A stretch of DNA of 61,919 nt from Eubacterium sp. (GTDB lineage: Bacteria > Bacillota > Clostridia > Peptostreptococcales > Anaerovoracaceae). The DNA lies in assembly GCA_017511535.1 (NCBI GenBank), contig JAFWJS010000051.1, positions 1 to 61,919 of the forward strand, in the 5' to 3' direction. Of the stretch, positions 36,755 to 47,497 are shown one piece after another. How positions within the stretch are numbered: the stretch's first letter is position 1; the number at the start of each line of letters is the position of its first letter. The notes under the pieces were generated by a model. It saw only the letters and a list, made by a program, of their open reading frames with translations, searched no databases and was not told the origin of the DNA. The position numbers and the translations under genes were made by a program.

Positions 36755-38812
36755 ATGCCGATATTATCGGTCACTGATATAAGTAAATCATATGGCGTGA
36801 CGCCGATCCTGGAGAACGTGTCGTTTCATGTAGAAGCGGGCGAGAAGATCGGCGTGATCGGAGTTAACGGCGCGGGTAAGACCACGCTTCTGAACATACT
36901 GGCGGGAAAGGAGAGATCCGATTCCGGCAGCGTTTTCATGTCCAATAACGTGACGCTGGGATATCTGGAGCAGCAGGATCACTTTGATGACGGAAATACT
37001 ATTCTTGACGAGACGAAGAGAATATACAGCCGCTTTGAGCGGATGGAAAGCGAACTTTCGGAGCTTTCGCAGCGGATAGCGGCGGCTGCGGAGGAAGCTG
37101 GATCCGGCGCCGGGTATGACGCGCTGCTGAAGCGGTATGGGGATCTTCAGGACAGGTACCGCGAGCAGGGAGGATACACGTACAAGAGCGAGATGCGCGG
37201 AATCTTGTCCAGCATGGCTTTTGACGAGAAATATTTTGATAAGAAGATAGGCACATTGTCCGGCGGGGAGAGAACGAGGCTCGCGCTTGCGTGTCTTCTG
37301 ATGGAGAAGCCGGATATACTTCTTCTGGACGAGCCGACCAACCACCTTGATATCGGGATGCTTAAGTGGCTTGAGCAGTTCCTCAGGTCCTACAGGGGCG
37401 CTGTTCTGATCGTGTCACACGACAGATATTTTCTGGACCAGATGGCGCAGAGGATTTTTGAGATAGAGCATAACAGGATGAAATGCTACGTCGGTAATTA
37501 TACGGATTTTGCCGAGAAGAAGAGGCAGATCCGCGAAGCGGACCTGAGAGCGTACAACAAGCAGCAGGATGAGATCAGGCGGCAGGAAGACATCATAAGA
37601 AAATTCAAAGAGCGGGGCACTGAACATCTGGCTAAGCGCGCCGCATCAAGAGAGAAAGTACTTGAGGCGATGGACCTTATAGAGAAGCCGGATGCCGCGC
37701 CGGGTACGCTGAGGATCCAGTTCCATCAGAAATACAAGAGCGGAAACGACATTTTCATCGCGGATGAGCTGGAAATGAGTTTTTACGACCGCACGCAGCA
37801 TGCAGGGAAAAGCGGCGCTGAAGAAAGCGCAGGAAACATAATTAGCCGGAGCCTTTACAGGCATCAGCTGTTCAGCGGAGTCTCATTTGACATAAAGAGA
37901 GGCGAGCGTATATGTATCGTCGGCCAGAACGGGATCGGGAAAACGACGCTTCTCAGGATACTAAGCGGCGAACTGGAAAAGACAGGCGGCTATCTTAAGC
38001 GCGGTGTCAACCTCGATATAGGCTACTATGACCAGAGACAGGAGAGACTCGACCCGGACAATACCGTGATAGACGAGATATATGACACGTTCAGGCTGTA
38101 TAAGGAAAGCGAGATCCGGGCGTTCCTCGGAAGGTTCATGTTCAAGGGCGACAGCGTGTTCACAAAGGTCGGAGATCTTTCGGGCGGAGAGAAAGCGAGG
38201 CTCGCGCTTCTTAAGCTCATGATGTCAGGATCGAACGTACTTCTTCTGGACGAGCCGACGAACCATCTGGACATCGACTCCAAGGAAGTTTTCGAGGATG
38301 CGCTGCTTGCGTTCCCGGGAACGGTGATCGCGGTCTCACACGACCGTTATTTCCTCAACAAGATCGCGACGAAGATCTACGAGATGGAAGCAGGCGGCAT
38401 AACGAAGTATGAAGGCGGCTACGATTATTATGAAGAAAAGAAAGCTCAGGTGACTTCTGCGTCAGACTACATCAAAACGCTCCGCGACGGTCAGGCAGGT
38501 GGGAACGCCTGGACTGCCGGAGATGCGTCAGGTGCCCCGGGGGAAGGTCCAGCCGTTCCTGAAATGACGAGCGCTGAAGAACGTCAGCTGAAGAAGCAGC
38601 GCGATACAGAAGCTAAGCGGCTCAGGCGTCAGAAAGAACAGCTTGAGAAGAACATAGAGAAGAAAGAAGCTGAGATAGAGCAGATCCAGCAGGAAATGTG
38701 CAGGCCGGAGATCATATCAGACCACAATAAGCTGAACGACCTCAGCGCCAGGCTGGATGAGGCGAAAACAGAGCTTGATTCCATGTATGATTCATGGATG
38801 GAGCTGCAGTAG
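36755..38812 (+). CDS. ABC-F family ATPase (ribosome-associated)
   Basis: A soluble 685-aa protein with two ABC cassettes and no membrane segment. ABC-F proteins bind the ribosomal E site and relieve stalling or antibiotic block. Cassette 1 has GVNGAGKTT and LSGGERTRLALA, cassette 2 has GQNGIGKTT and LSGGEKARLALL, each with LLLDEPTNHLD. A linker of about 80 residues lies between them. The C-terminal 110 residues form a charged coiled coil (EERQLKKQRDTEAKRLRRQK and onward), as in YdiF/Uup-type members. AGGAGG precedes the ATG. The exact subgroup cannot be fixed by eye. Confidence 0.92.
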   Translation: MPILSVTDISKSYGVTPILENVSFHVEAGEKIGVIGVNGAGKTTLLNILAGKERSDSGSVFMSNNVTLGYLEQQDHFDDGNTILDETKRIYSRFERMESELSELSQRIAAAAEEAGSGAGYDALLKRYGDLQDRYREQGGYTYKSEMRGILSSMAFDEKYFDKKIGTLSGGERTRLALACLLMEKPDILLLDEPTNHLDIGMLKWLEQFLRSYRGAVLIVSHDRYFLDQMAQRIFEIEHNRMKCYVGNYTDFAEKKRQIREADLRAYNKQQDEIRRQEDIIRKFKERGTEHLAKRAASREKVLEAMDLIEKPDAAPGTLRIQFHQKYKSGNDIFIADELEMSFYDRTQHAGKSGAEESAGNIISRSLYRHQLFSGVSFDIKRGERICIVGQNGIGKTTLLRILSGELEKTGGYLKRGVNLDIGYYDQRQERLDPDNTVIDEIYDTFRLYKESEIRAFLGRFMFKGDSVFTKVGDLSGGEKARLALLKLMMSGSNVLLLDEPTNHLDIDSKEVFEDALLAFPGTVIAVSHDRYFLNKIATKIYEMEAGGITKYEGGYDYYEEKKAQVTSASDYIKTLRDGQAGGNAWTAGDASGAPGEGPAVPEMTSAEERQLKKQRDTEAKRLRRQKEQLEKNIEKKEAEIEQIQQEMCRPEIISDHNKLNDLSARLDEAKTELDSMYDSWMELQ

Positions 38813-38854
38813 CGGAAGGCGCGGTTTCATTCGCAGCCGGGAGCTTTTTTATGC

Positions 38855-38883
38855 TTGCAAAGCACAGGGCTTCTTATTATAAT
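38855..38883 (+). promoter_or_regulatory. promoter of acpP
   Basis: TTGCAA (38855-38860), 17 nt, TATAAT (38878-38883). Close to consensus and consistent with high expression of acyl carrier protein. Confidence 0.75.
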
Positions 38884-38919
38884 ATGTTTATGTTTTGAAT
38901 CATGCTAAGGAGGAAAGCT

Positions 38920-39147
38920 ATGACTTTTGATACTATTAGAGACATTATCGTGGAACAGCTGAGTGTTGACGCTTCCATGGTCACAGAAGAGACCAATCTT
39001 ATGAAGGATCTTGAGGCTGATTCACTTGACGCAGTCGAGATCATTATGGCGATCGAGGAACAGTTCGGTATCGAGATACCTGATGACGAGGCGGAGAAGT
39101 TCCAGACGGTGGAAGATCTGGTCGAATATGTCGATCAGCATAAATAA
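38920..39147 (+). CDS. acpP: acyl carrier protein
   Basis: The 75-aa carrier holds growing fatty-acid chains on a phosphopantetheine arm. The modification site is the serine of [16 protein letters not shown] (near residue 36), and the protein is acidic, as usual. The frame is open to 38902, but AAGGAGG is well placed for the ATG at 38920. It is a single-gene unit with its own promoter and terminator, not inside a fab cluster. CoA made through CoaX (29207) would supply the prosthetic group. Confidence 0.95.
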   Translation: MTFDTIRDIIVEQLSVDASMVTEETNLMKDLEADSLDAVEIIMAIEEQFGIEIPDDEAEKFQTVEDLVEYVDQHK

Positions 39148-39162
39148 ATAGTATGTATCTTA

Positions 39163-39187
39163 CCCCGCCTGATGAGGCGGGGTTTTT
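39163..39187 (+). terminator. rho-independent terminator of acpP
   Basis: CCCCGCC pairs with GGCGGGG around a TGATGA loop, followed by five T's. Confidence 0.95.
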
Positions 39188-39240
39188 ATGTTTATGGCGG
39201 CGCCGCAGATGACTGCGGGATCAATGCCGCGGCAGGTAAA

Positions 39241-39942
39241 ATGAGAGATAAAAGTGATAAGATATCGAACGCCGTTATCAGAAGACTGCCCAGATACAGG
39301 CGGTATCTGATCGAGCTGGACAAGAAGGGAGTAGACAAGATCTCTTCCAAGGAGTTCAGCGAGCTGATCGGATATACGGCGTCGCAGATCAGACAGGATC
39401 TGAACAATTTCGGAGGATTCGGACAGCAGGGATACGGATACAGCGTCAACGGGCTGCTCCGTGAGATAAGCCGTATTCTCGGTCTTGATAAGGAATATAT
39501 GATGGTCATCGCCGGCGCCGGGAACCTCGGCCAGGCGATCACCAAATACGCGCTGTCACTCCCGCAGGGATTCAAACTTGACGCGATCTTCGAGATCGAC
39601 CCGAACAGGATCGGTCAGAAAATGGAAGGTATCGAGATACTGGATTACGAGAAGATCGTAGACTATGTTGAAGAAAATGATATCGATATAGGCATCATTT
39701 GCGTCAATCCTGAGCACGCGCAGGAAGTTGCGGACAGGATGTGTTTTGCCGGCGTGAAGGGGATATGGAACTTCTCGACGGTAGACATAGAGGTGCCGGG
39801 ATATGTGGCGCTTGAGAACGTACAGCTGTCGGACAATCTCCACTCGCTGGCGTATCACATGAACGACCTGAGCCACAGAGAAGCGGCTGCCAAAGAGGCA
39901 AAAGCAAAAGAAGAAGTAATGGCATCGCGCCTGGATAAATAG
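39241..39942 (+). CDS. rex: redox-sensing transcriptional repressor Rex
   Basis: Rex senses the NADH/NAD+ ratio and represses fermentation and respiration genes when NAD+ is high. The 233-aa protein has an N-terminal winged helix (SSKEFSELIGYTASQIRQDL, residues about 34-53) and the characteristic FGGFGQQGYGY. A Rossmann domain follows (VIAGAGNLGQAI), then a C-terminal domain-swap helix. The frame is open further up, to 39172, but that would run through the acpP terminator. The ATG at 39241 behind GGCAGG is the likely start. Its C-terminus has an added Ala/Lys/Glu tail. I saw no clear Rex box in the window. Confidence 0.95.
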   Translation: MRDKSDKISNAVIRRLPRYRRYLIELDKKGVDKISSKEFSELIGYTASQIRQDLNNFGGFGQQGYGYSVNGLLREISRILGLDKEYMMVIAGAGNLGQAITKYALSLPQGFKLDAIFEIDPNRIGQKMEGIEILDYEKIVDYVEENDIDIGIICVNPEHAQEVADRMCFAGVKGIWNFSTVDIEVPGYVALENVQLSDNLHSLAYHMNDLSHREAAAKEAKAKEEVMASRLDK

Positions 39943-39960
39943 GAAAAGCAGATAAAGAAA

Positions 39961-39997
39961 AACCGCTCCAGCAAGATGCATGGAGCGGTTGCTTTTT
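39961..39997. terminator. bidirectional terminator between rex and ferredoxin
   Basis: AACCGCTCCA (39961-39970) pairs with TGGAGCGGTT (39981-39990). T-runs flank it on both strands, serving convergent rex and the ferredoxin gene. A further stem (AGCTGAC with GTCAGCT, 40010-40029) lies on the ferredoxin side. Confidence 0.9.
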
Positions 39998-40041
39998 TAA
40001 TAAAGCAGCAGCTGACCGTACAGTCAGCTCTCTTCCGGATC

Positions 40042-41134
<1,093 letters not shown>

Positions 41135-41148
<14 letters not shown>

Positions 41149-42130
41149 AGTAATTACAGGCCGGCGGAAGCAGAAGGATCCGGTGGAGCAGAGACAGATG
41201 AATGACATAACCGCAGAAGACAGATATTATACAGCAGAAGGGATCGTGGATTTTGATCCGGTCCACATTTTCGAGTGCGGGCAGTGCTTCAGATGGGAAC
41301 AGTGTGAAGACGGATCATATAACGGCATAGCAGAAGGACGTATCGTTAATATACGATATGACGCCGGAAACGGCGGATTCGGTGGTTCCGGCAGTCCGAA
41401 CGCCGGCTCCGGCGAATGCAGCAGCGGTTCTGACACAAGAAAGCGCGGCGGCAGCCTCACGATAACCCCGTGTACGGAAGAAGAATTCAATGAAATATGG
41501 TACGATTACTTTGATCTCGGGCGGGACTACGGCGCCATAAAGGAATGCCTGTCAGAAAACGATGAGATCATGAAGAAAGCAGTATCGTACGGCTATGGGA
41601 TCCGCATATTGAAGCAGGACCTCTGGGAAACGATAGTGTCATTCATAATATCACAGAATAACAACATCCCGAGGATAAAAGGCTGCATCGAAAGGCTCTG
41701 CGAGAATTTCGGGGAGCCTGTCGAACAGGGGGCTTACCTTCTGGACAGGAAGACGTATGATATACCGTCGCCTGAGAAACTAGCTTCGCTTTCTGAAGAG
41801 GACCTGGCTCCGGTCAGGCTTGGATACAGGGCGAGATATCTGATCGAGACCGCCAGGACAGTGTGCGAGAAGGGACTTCCGGGCGATTTTGAAGATCTCT
41901 CGGCGCTCTGCGGCGTCGGCCCTAAAGTCGCGAACTGTATCTCTCTTTTCGGCATGCAGGATCACGCGAGCTTCCCGATCGACGTCTGGGTGATGAAGGT
42001 GATGCACGACCTTTACGGTCTTCCTGAGAAGGACAAAAAAGCTATGGCGCAGTTCGCCAGAGAAAAGTTCGGGGACCTCGGAGGATTCGCGCAGCAGTAC
42101 CTGTTCTATTACATGCGCGATCGCAGCTGA
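41135..42130 (+). CDS. 8-oxoguanine DNA glycosylase, OGG1-like
   Basis: A base-excision repair glycosylase/lyase of up to 331 aa that removes 8-oxoguanine. The HhH-GPD region CGVGPKVANCISLFGMQ carries the catalytic lysine, and FPIDVWVMKVM has the catalytic aspartate; the N-terminal domain (FECGQCFRWEQ) is OGG-type rather than MutY or Nth. The N-terminal domain contains a Gly/Ser-rich low-complexity insert of about 30 residues (residues about 77-105). Translation may start at 41135 (overlapping the ATPase gene) or at the ATG at 41198; the homologous part begins only after the latter. It fits an anaerobe's defence against oxidative damage. Confidence 0.9.
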
Positions 42131-42209
42131 TCATATGCGAGGCTGCAGCAGAACAGCAGACAGCAAAGTCGGGTAAGGTTATTATCAGAAAATTCGTGAA
42201 AAACGCCTG

Positions 42210-42215
42210 TATAAT
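42210..42215 (+). promoter_or_regulatory. -10 box ahead of the PTS IIC gene
   Basis: TATAAT 34 nt before the start, preceded by TG. No good -35 box at the usual distance was found. Confidence 0.4.
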
Positions 42216-42248
42216 ACATCGGCATATATATAAAGAAGGGATTATAAA

Positions 42249-43322
42249 ATGACAGAGAACCAGAACGGAATCAAATCATTTCTTAAAAAGAAGGACGTAC
42301 AGATAAGCGCGAAGCGATATGGGATCGACGCGCTTGGGGCTATGGCGCAGGGACTTTTCGCGTCGCTCCTCATAGGAACGATAATCAGCACGATAGGACA
42401 GCAGTTCGGGATCGATCTGTTCGTGAAGATCGCGGATTATACCAAGGTCGCTACAGGGCCGGCGATGGCGATCGCTATCGGCTATGCTTTGAACGCGCCT
42501 GCTTTCGTACTGTTCAGTCTTGCTACCGTGGGTGCGGCGGCAAATGAGCTTGGCGGAGCAGGAGGACCTCTAGCCGTCTATTTTGTGGCGATCATCGCGG
42601 CGGAGCTTGGAAAGCTCGTATCGAAAGAAACAAAGATAGATATCCTGGTCACTCCGGCGGTCACGATCATCAGCGGTATGCTTGTTTCCGTATGGTGCGC
42701 GCCGACGATCGGCGCTGCGGCCTCCTCACTGGGGAAAGCCATCATGTGGGCTACCAACCAGCAGCCGTTCATCATGGGTATAGTCGTGTCTGTACTTGTG
42801 GGAATGGCGCTGACGCTTCCGATATCTTCAGCAGCGATCTGTGCTGCTTTGTCGCTCACCGGACTCGCGGGCGGCGCGGCTGTCGCAGGATGCTGCGCGA
42901 ACATGATAGGATTTGCGGTGATGAGTTTCCGTGAGAACCGCTGGGGCGGACTTGTCTCGCAGGGCATCGGGACATCTATGCTGCAAATGCCTAACATAGT
43001 GAAAAACCCTCTTATCTGGGTCCCGCCTGTCATCGCGTCAGCAATAACGGGACCGCTTGCGACGTGCGTGTTCAGGATGGAAATGAACGGCGCGGCTATA
43101 GCGTCCGGTATGGGCACCTGCGGGCTGGTCGGACAGATCGGCGTGTATTCCGGCTGGGCCGCCGACGTTGCTTCAGGCGCGAAAGCCGCGATAACCCCGA
43201 TGGACTGGGCCGGCCTCATACTCATAAGCTTCGTACTGCCGGCAGTGATATCCCTTGTCGTTTGCGAGGTCATGAGAAAGGCAGGTATGATCCGCGAAGG
43301 CGATCTGAAGCTGGACTTGTAA
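42249..43322 (+). CDS. PTS-type IIC membrane permease (PTS_EIIC_2 family), orphan
   Basis: A 357-aa integral membrane protein with about nine or ten hydrophobic segments. The glycine- and alanine-rich stretches (GYALNAPAFVLFSLATVG, IASGMGTCGLVGQIGVY) match the PTS EIIC_2 family as I recall it. No EIIA or EIIB domain is fused or encoded nearby, so it either borrows those or works as a non-PTS transporter. The cargo cannot be told. It is flanked by a -10 box and stands alone, with an unrelated convergent gene after it. Confidence 0.78.
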   Translation: MTENQNGIKSFLKKKDVQISAKRYGIDALGAMAQGLFASLLIGTIISTIGQQFGIDLFVKIADYTKVATGPAMAIAIGYALNAPAFVLFSLATVGAAANELGGAGGPLAVYFVAIIAAELGKLVSKETKIDILVTPAVTIISGMLVSVWCAPTIGAAASSLGKAIMWATNQQPFIMGIVVSVLVGMALTLPISSAAICAALSLTGLAGGAAVAGCCANMIGFAVMSFRENRWGGLVSQGIGTSMLQMPNIVKNPLIWVPPVIASAITGPLATCVFRMEMNGAAIASGMGTCGLVGQIGVYSGWAADVASGAKAAITPMDWAGLILISFVLPAVISLVVCEVMRKAGMIREGDLKLDL

Positions 43323-43443
43323 AGTGAAGCCCTGGCTGCGATCATAGATTGCGGTTGGAAGCTGCTGTTGAAAAAATATCTCGTCATTAAGAAAGAACCG
43401 GTCCCAGACATTAAAACCAAACCGGAACTTGCTCCCTTGTACT

Positions 43444-44331
43444 TTATCTGAAGATCTGCCTTTTGACTATTTCAAGGGCTTCAAGAATTGCAAGCTCATT
43501 AGTGTGATGATATGCGTTATCACTTGTCACGATCAGATTGTCGCCCAGTACAAAACCACAATCCAGGAATTCCTGGATCTTACGTTTATTTCTCTCGGCA
43601 TATTCTTCTTCATCCCATTCACCGAAATGCTCAACCAGGATCGTCCTTCCGTTGAAGCATTTAAACTGAAAATCGGGGTACAGCTTATGCCATTGCTTAC
43701 TGATCCCCTGCAATATTAGTTCAGGTTCGACCCTTACAGGAAGTCCTTCGAACAGAATATTATCGTACCACATACACTCGCCCTTTGAGCGCATTGGCGT
43801 TCCATCCCTCGCAATATTAGGCTCTTCCGGAAGTGGGTACGGGTTTCTTTTGTATTTCTGGTCAGCCCACTCTGCGAGATCCCGGAATCTCTCATCATTA
43901 CGGATATCGTCTGGCAGATGATCGGGTATATGGATCGCATAACCATCTGTTCGTTCCTGCATTTCAGACGGGGTGCTCCTGTAAGTTTCCGGCAGCAGTT
44001 CCTGCACTGCCTCATTTGTCCAATCACTGAACCTTGAAAGGAACAGCTCGATAGCCTTTATGTTATTCCTGAATATTCTCAGTTGTTCGAGCAGAAACCG
44101 CCGGCGTTTATATGCTGAGACTTTTTCGCTGTCTCCTTTACCAAGCGGGAGCAGTACTTTTTTGCCATCTATATATTCCTGCTCATAATAGTCGGTGCGC
44201 CTGCCGGACCTTTTTCTGACTACAAGAGTTCTATTCGGCAGTTTTTTGTATCTCTCGAGTTGCTGCTCTGTTTCATTTATATAGTCATCAAAAACGAGAA
44301 GCTGTCGTTTCATGAGATCCATCAAAAACAT
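43444..44331 (-). CDS. uncharacterised protein with a PD-(D/E)XK nuclease-like C-terminal domain
   Basis: About 295 aa. The N-terminal 110 residues are charged and helical (coiled-coil-like). The C-terminal half has a nuclease-like pattern: GTPMRSKGECMWYDNILFE with the helix-1 glutamate, then YPDFQFKCF and ILVEHFGEWDEEEYAERNKRK. These correspond to Glu, Asp and Glu-x-aromatic-Gly positions seen in PD-(D/E)XK proteins. I infer a nuclease fold; a defence or mobile-element role is possible but unproven. The start at 44331 is decided by AAAGGAG; the frame is open to 44352. It has its own promoter (44404-44432) and sits alone between a transporter gene and groES. Confidence 0.65.
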   Translation of the reverse strand: MFLMDLMKRQLLVFDDYINETEQQLERYKKLPNRTLVVRKRSGRRTDYYEQEYIDGKKVLLPLGKGDSEKVSAYKRRRFLLEQLRIFRNNIKAIELFLSRFSDWTNEAVQELLPETYRSTPSEMQERTDGYAIHIPDHLPDDIRNDERFRDLAEWADQKYKRNPYPLPEEPNIARDGTPMRSKGECMWYDNILFEGLPVRVEPELILQGISKQWHKLYPDFQFKCFNGRTILVEHFGEWDEEEYAERNKRKIQEFLDCGFVLGDNLIVTSDNAYHHTNELAILEALEIVKRQIFR

Positions 44332-44344
44332 GATCTGCTCCTTT

Positions 44345-44387
44345 TGCTGCATTCATCAAAGCCACATGCTGCATTCATCAAAGCCAC
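44345..44387 (-). repeat. 21-bp direct repeat, period 22
   Basis: TGCTGCATTCATCAAAGCCAC occurs twice without change, at 44345-44365 and 44367-44387, separated by one base. It spans the end of the leader of the nuclease-like gene. Confidence 0.9.
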
Positions 44388-44403
44388 CGGTCCGCGTGCC
44401 ATT

Positions 44404-44432
44404 AAATTATCGCCTTTACCATATAGTGTCAA
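44404..44432 (-). promoter_or_regulatory. promoter of the nuclease-like gene
   Basis: On the minus strand, TTGACA (44427-44432), 17 nt, TAATTT (44404-44409). It lies 73 nt upstream of the start. Confidence 0.6.
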
Positions 44433-44526
44433 TAAGTAGAGTGAAGAAAAACGTTAGCGGAGAATAGAAAGTCTTTTACCGTATTCGGAGCGCCGGTGCT
44501 GGACTTCACGGCCAAAAGAATCTTCA

Positions 44527-44565
44527 TCAACAACAAGAAACACAGAATTCAACAGCAAGAAACAC
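44527..44565 (+). repeat. 17-bp near-exact direct repeat, period 22
   Basis: Copies begin at 44527 and 44549 and differ at one position (TCAACA followed by A or G, then CAAGAAACAC). The rest of the 44433-44576 gap shows no gene I can support. Confidence 0.6.
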
Positions 44566-44576
44566 GCAAAAAGCGG

Positions 44577-44604
44577 TTGACATATACGGCATCCGTGATA
44601 GAAT
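44577..44604 (+). promoter_or_regulatory. groESL promoter
   Basis: TTGACA (44577-44582), 16 nt, TAGAAT (44599-44604). It stands just before the CIRCE element, so the repressor would act at the transcription start. Confidence 0.8.
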
Positions 44605-44615
44605 ATAAATGATGG

Positions 44616-44642
44616 TTGGCACTCGAACTCAATGAGTGCTAA
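44616..44642 (+). promoter_or_regulatory. CIRCE operator (HrcA-binding)
   Basis: The arms TTGGCACTC and GAGTGCTAA are separated by 9 nt, matching the CIRCE consensus with one change in the left arm (A to G). It is the classic HrcA site; hrcA itself is not in the window. Confidence 0.95.
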
Positions 44643-44755
44643 CAAGAACAAAGCTGGTAATCTGTGCATAGGCGGGAGAGTGACGTGCTCCTGCCGGTAT
44701 GTCTGGCGGGTTGCCGGATATGATGCACATATTTCTGATAGTAGGAGGTAATGAA

Positions 44756-45034
44756 ATGAGTGTAGGAATCAGACCACTTGGAAACAGAGTACTGATCAAG
44801 AAGATCGAAGTTGAAGAGACTACAGACGCAGGCTTCATCCTGACAAACGCAAACAAGAAGGCTCCGCAGAAAGCTGAGATCGTTGCTGTCGGCAACGGAA
44901 CAAAGGACGAACCTATGGAGCTCAAGGCTGGCGAAACAGTCATCTTCTCACAGTTCGGCGGCACAGATATAGAAGTCGAAGGCGAGACATATACTTTGAT
45001 GAATCAGTCAGACATCCTGGCGGTTATTGAATAG
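44756..45034 (+). CDS. groES: co-chaperonin GroES
   Basis: The 92-aa heptameric lid of the GroEL chaperonin. Typical parts are IRPLGNRVLIKKIEVEE at the N-terminus, the mobile-loop region with TTDAGFILTNANKKAP, and ETVIFSQFGG. The open frame runs from 44699, but AGGAGG is placed for the ATG at 44756. It is the first gene after the CIRCE-controlled promoter, with groEL 19 nt later. Codon use across groESL is strongly biased toward preferred codons, consistent with high expression. Confidence 0.97.
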   Translation: MSVGIRPLGNRVLIKKIEVEETTDAGFILTNANKKAPQKAEIVAVGNGTKDEPMELKAGETVIFSQFGGTDIEVEGETYTLMNQSDILAVIE

Positions 45035-45041
45035 CATATAG

Positions 45042-46706
<1,665 letters not shown>

Positions 46707-46765
46707 AGAGAGCCGGGCAGAGAAACCGGTGCGGATCAGATAAGCGTCCGCAGAAAAGTAAAAAT

Positions 46766-46803
46766 AAAGAACGCAGACGATCGTTCGTCTGCGTTCTTTT
46801 GTT
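46766..46803. terminator. strong bidirectional terminator after groEL
   Basis: A perfect 15-bp stem (46766-46780 with 46785-46799) with a 4-nt loop and flanking A and T runs. It separates groEL from the convergent Rrf2 gene. Confidence 0.95.
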
Positions 46804-46849
46804 TTCTGATAACTGTTGATAACTACATCATTTTGCCGGCCGGAGACCG

Positions 46850-47245
46850 TCATATCAGGTCGCTCAGCTTCTTGCTGTGAAAGAAATCTCTCGTAAGCTC
46901 GTCGTACTCCTTCCACATCGGAAGGGTCTTGCAGTCAGCCGACCTCGGGCATTCGGCGGCGTCTTTTGACAGGCAGGCTACTGCAGCGAGAGGCCCCTCG
47001 GTCGCGTCAAGTATCTCCTGAACGGTGTACTCTTCAGGTTTTCTGCACAGCTTATATCCGCCGCTCTTACCGCGGATACCCGTGATCATGTCGTTAGTGA
47101 CAAGGTCTTTCACGATTATTTCAAGATACTTTTTCGATATACCCTGTCTTTCTGCCACATCCTTCAGCGCTATGTAATGACCATCCGTATTCTCAGCCAG
47201 ATCAATCATGACACGGAGCGCATATCTTCCTTTTGTTGAGATCAT
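46850..47245 (-). CDS. Rrf2-family regulator, IscR-like
   Basis: A 131-aa winged-helix regulator. The N-terminus STKGRYALRVMIDLAE and the recognition helix region ISKKYLEIIVKDLV are typical of Rrf2 proteins. Three cysteines in CLSKDAAECPRSADC (spacing C-x7-C-x5-C, residues about 91-105) are placed like the [2Fe-2S] ligands of IscR, where spacing is C-x5-C-x5-C. So it probably senses Fe-S status, though a CymR-like cysteine role is possible. It is divergent from the iscS/iscU operon, and palindromes on three promoters (47299, 47419, 50102) fit as its operators. Confidence 0.9.
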   Translation of the reverse strand: MISTKGRYALRVMIDLAENTDGHYIALKDVAERQGISKKYLEIIVKDLVTNDMITGIRGKSGGYKLCRKPEEYTVQEILDATEGPLAAVACLSKDAAECPRSADCKTLPMWKEYDELTRDFFHSKKLSDLI

Positions 47246-47298
47246 TTTATCACTTCCTGACTTTCTGCTTTCATGATACCCCTCAACATTTTCTGTAA

Positions 47299-47318
47299 TC
47301 CCTATTATATAGCAAGGT
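47299..47318 (-). promoter_or_regulatory. degenerate Rrf2 box on the regulator's own promoter
   Basis: Read on the minus strand, ACCTTGCTATATAATAGGGA shares ACCT and AATAGG with the two better boxes and contains the TATAAT -10 box. TTGTAT lies 18 nt further up as the -35. It suggests weaker, autoregulatory binding. Confidence 0.5.
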
Positions 47319-47418
47319 AATTACAATATACAACTACGATTTTCCGGGGATATCGTTTTCGTGCCGGGAAAATTCAGTTCCGGTCAGACTGAAGAAGAAG
47401 CTGCCTGCATGAATATAA

Positions 47419-47452
47419 ACCTATTGACACAATAGGTAAATAAGGATAATAT
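47419..47452 (+). promoter_or_regulatory. promoter with Rrf2 box for the GATase-iscS-iscU operon
   Basis: TTGACA (47424-47429), 17 nt, TAATAT (47447-47452). A palindrome ACCTATT-GACAC-AATAGGT (47419-47437) covers the -35 box exactly. The same half-sites recur at 50102, so repression by a common dimeric regulator is likely. Confidence 0.8.
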
Positions 47453-47497
47453 ATAACTGTCAGTTTCAGTCAGCGTTTACTTAACCGGTACCCGGAG

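Noticed and set aside
39172-39240. Extended N-terminus of Rex
   Set aside because: It would begin inside the acpP terminator; the Rex family begins near the ATG at 39241.
42578-43420. A 280-codon minus-strand ORF over the PTS IIC gene
   Set aside because: It mirrors the hydrophobic codons of the permease and has no start signal or family motifs.
44454-44669. A 71-codon minus-strand ORF upstream of groES
   Set aside because: It covers the groESL promoter and CIRCE and has no ribosome site, so coding is unlikely.
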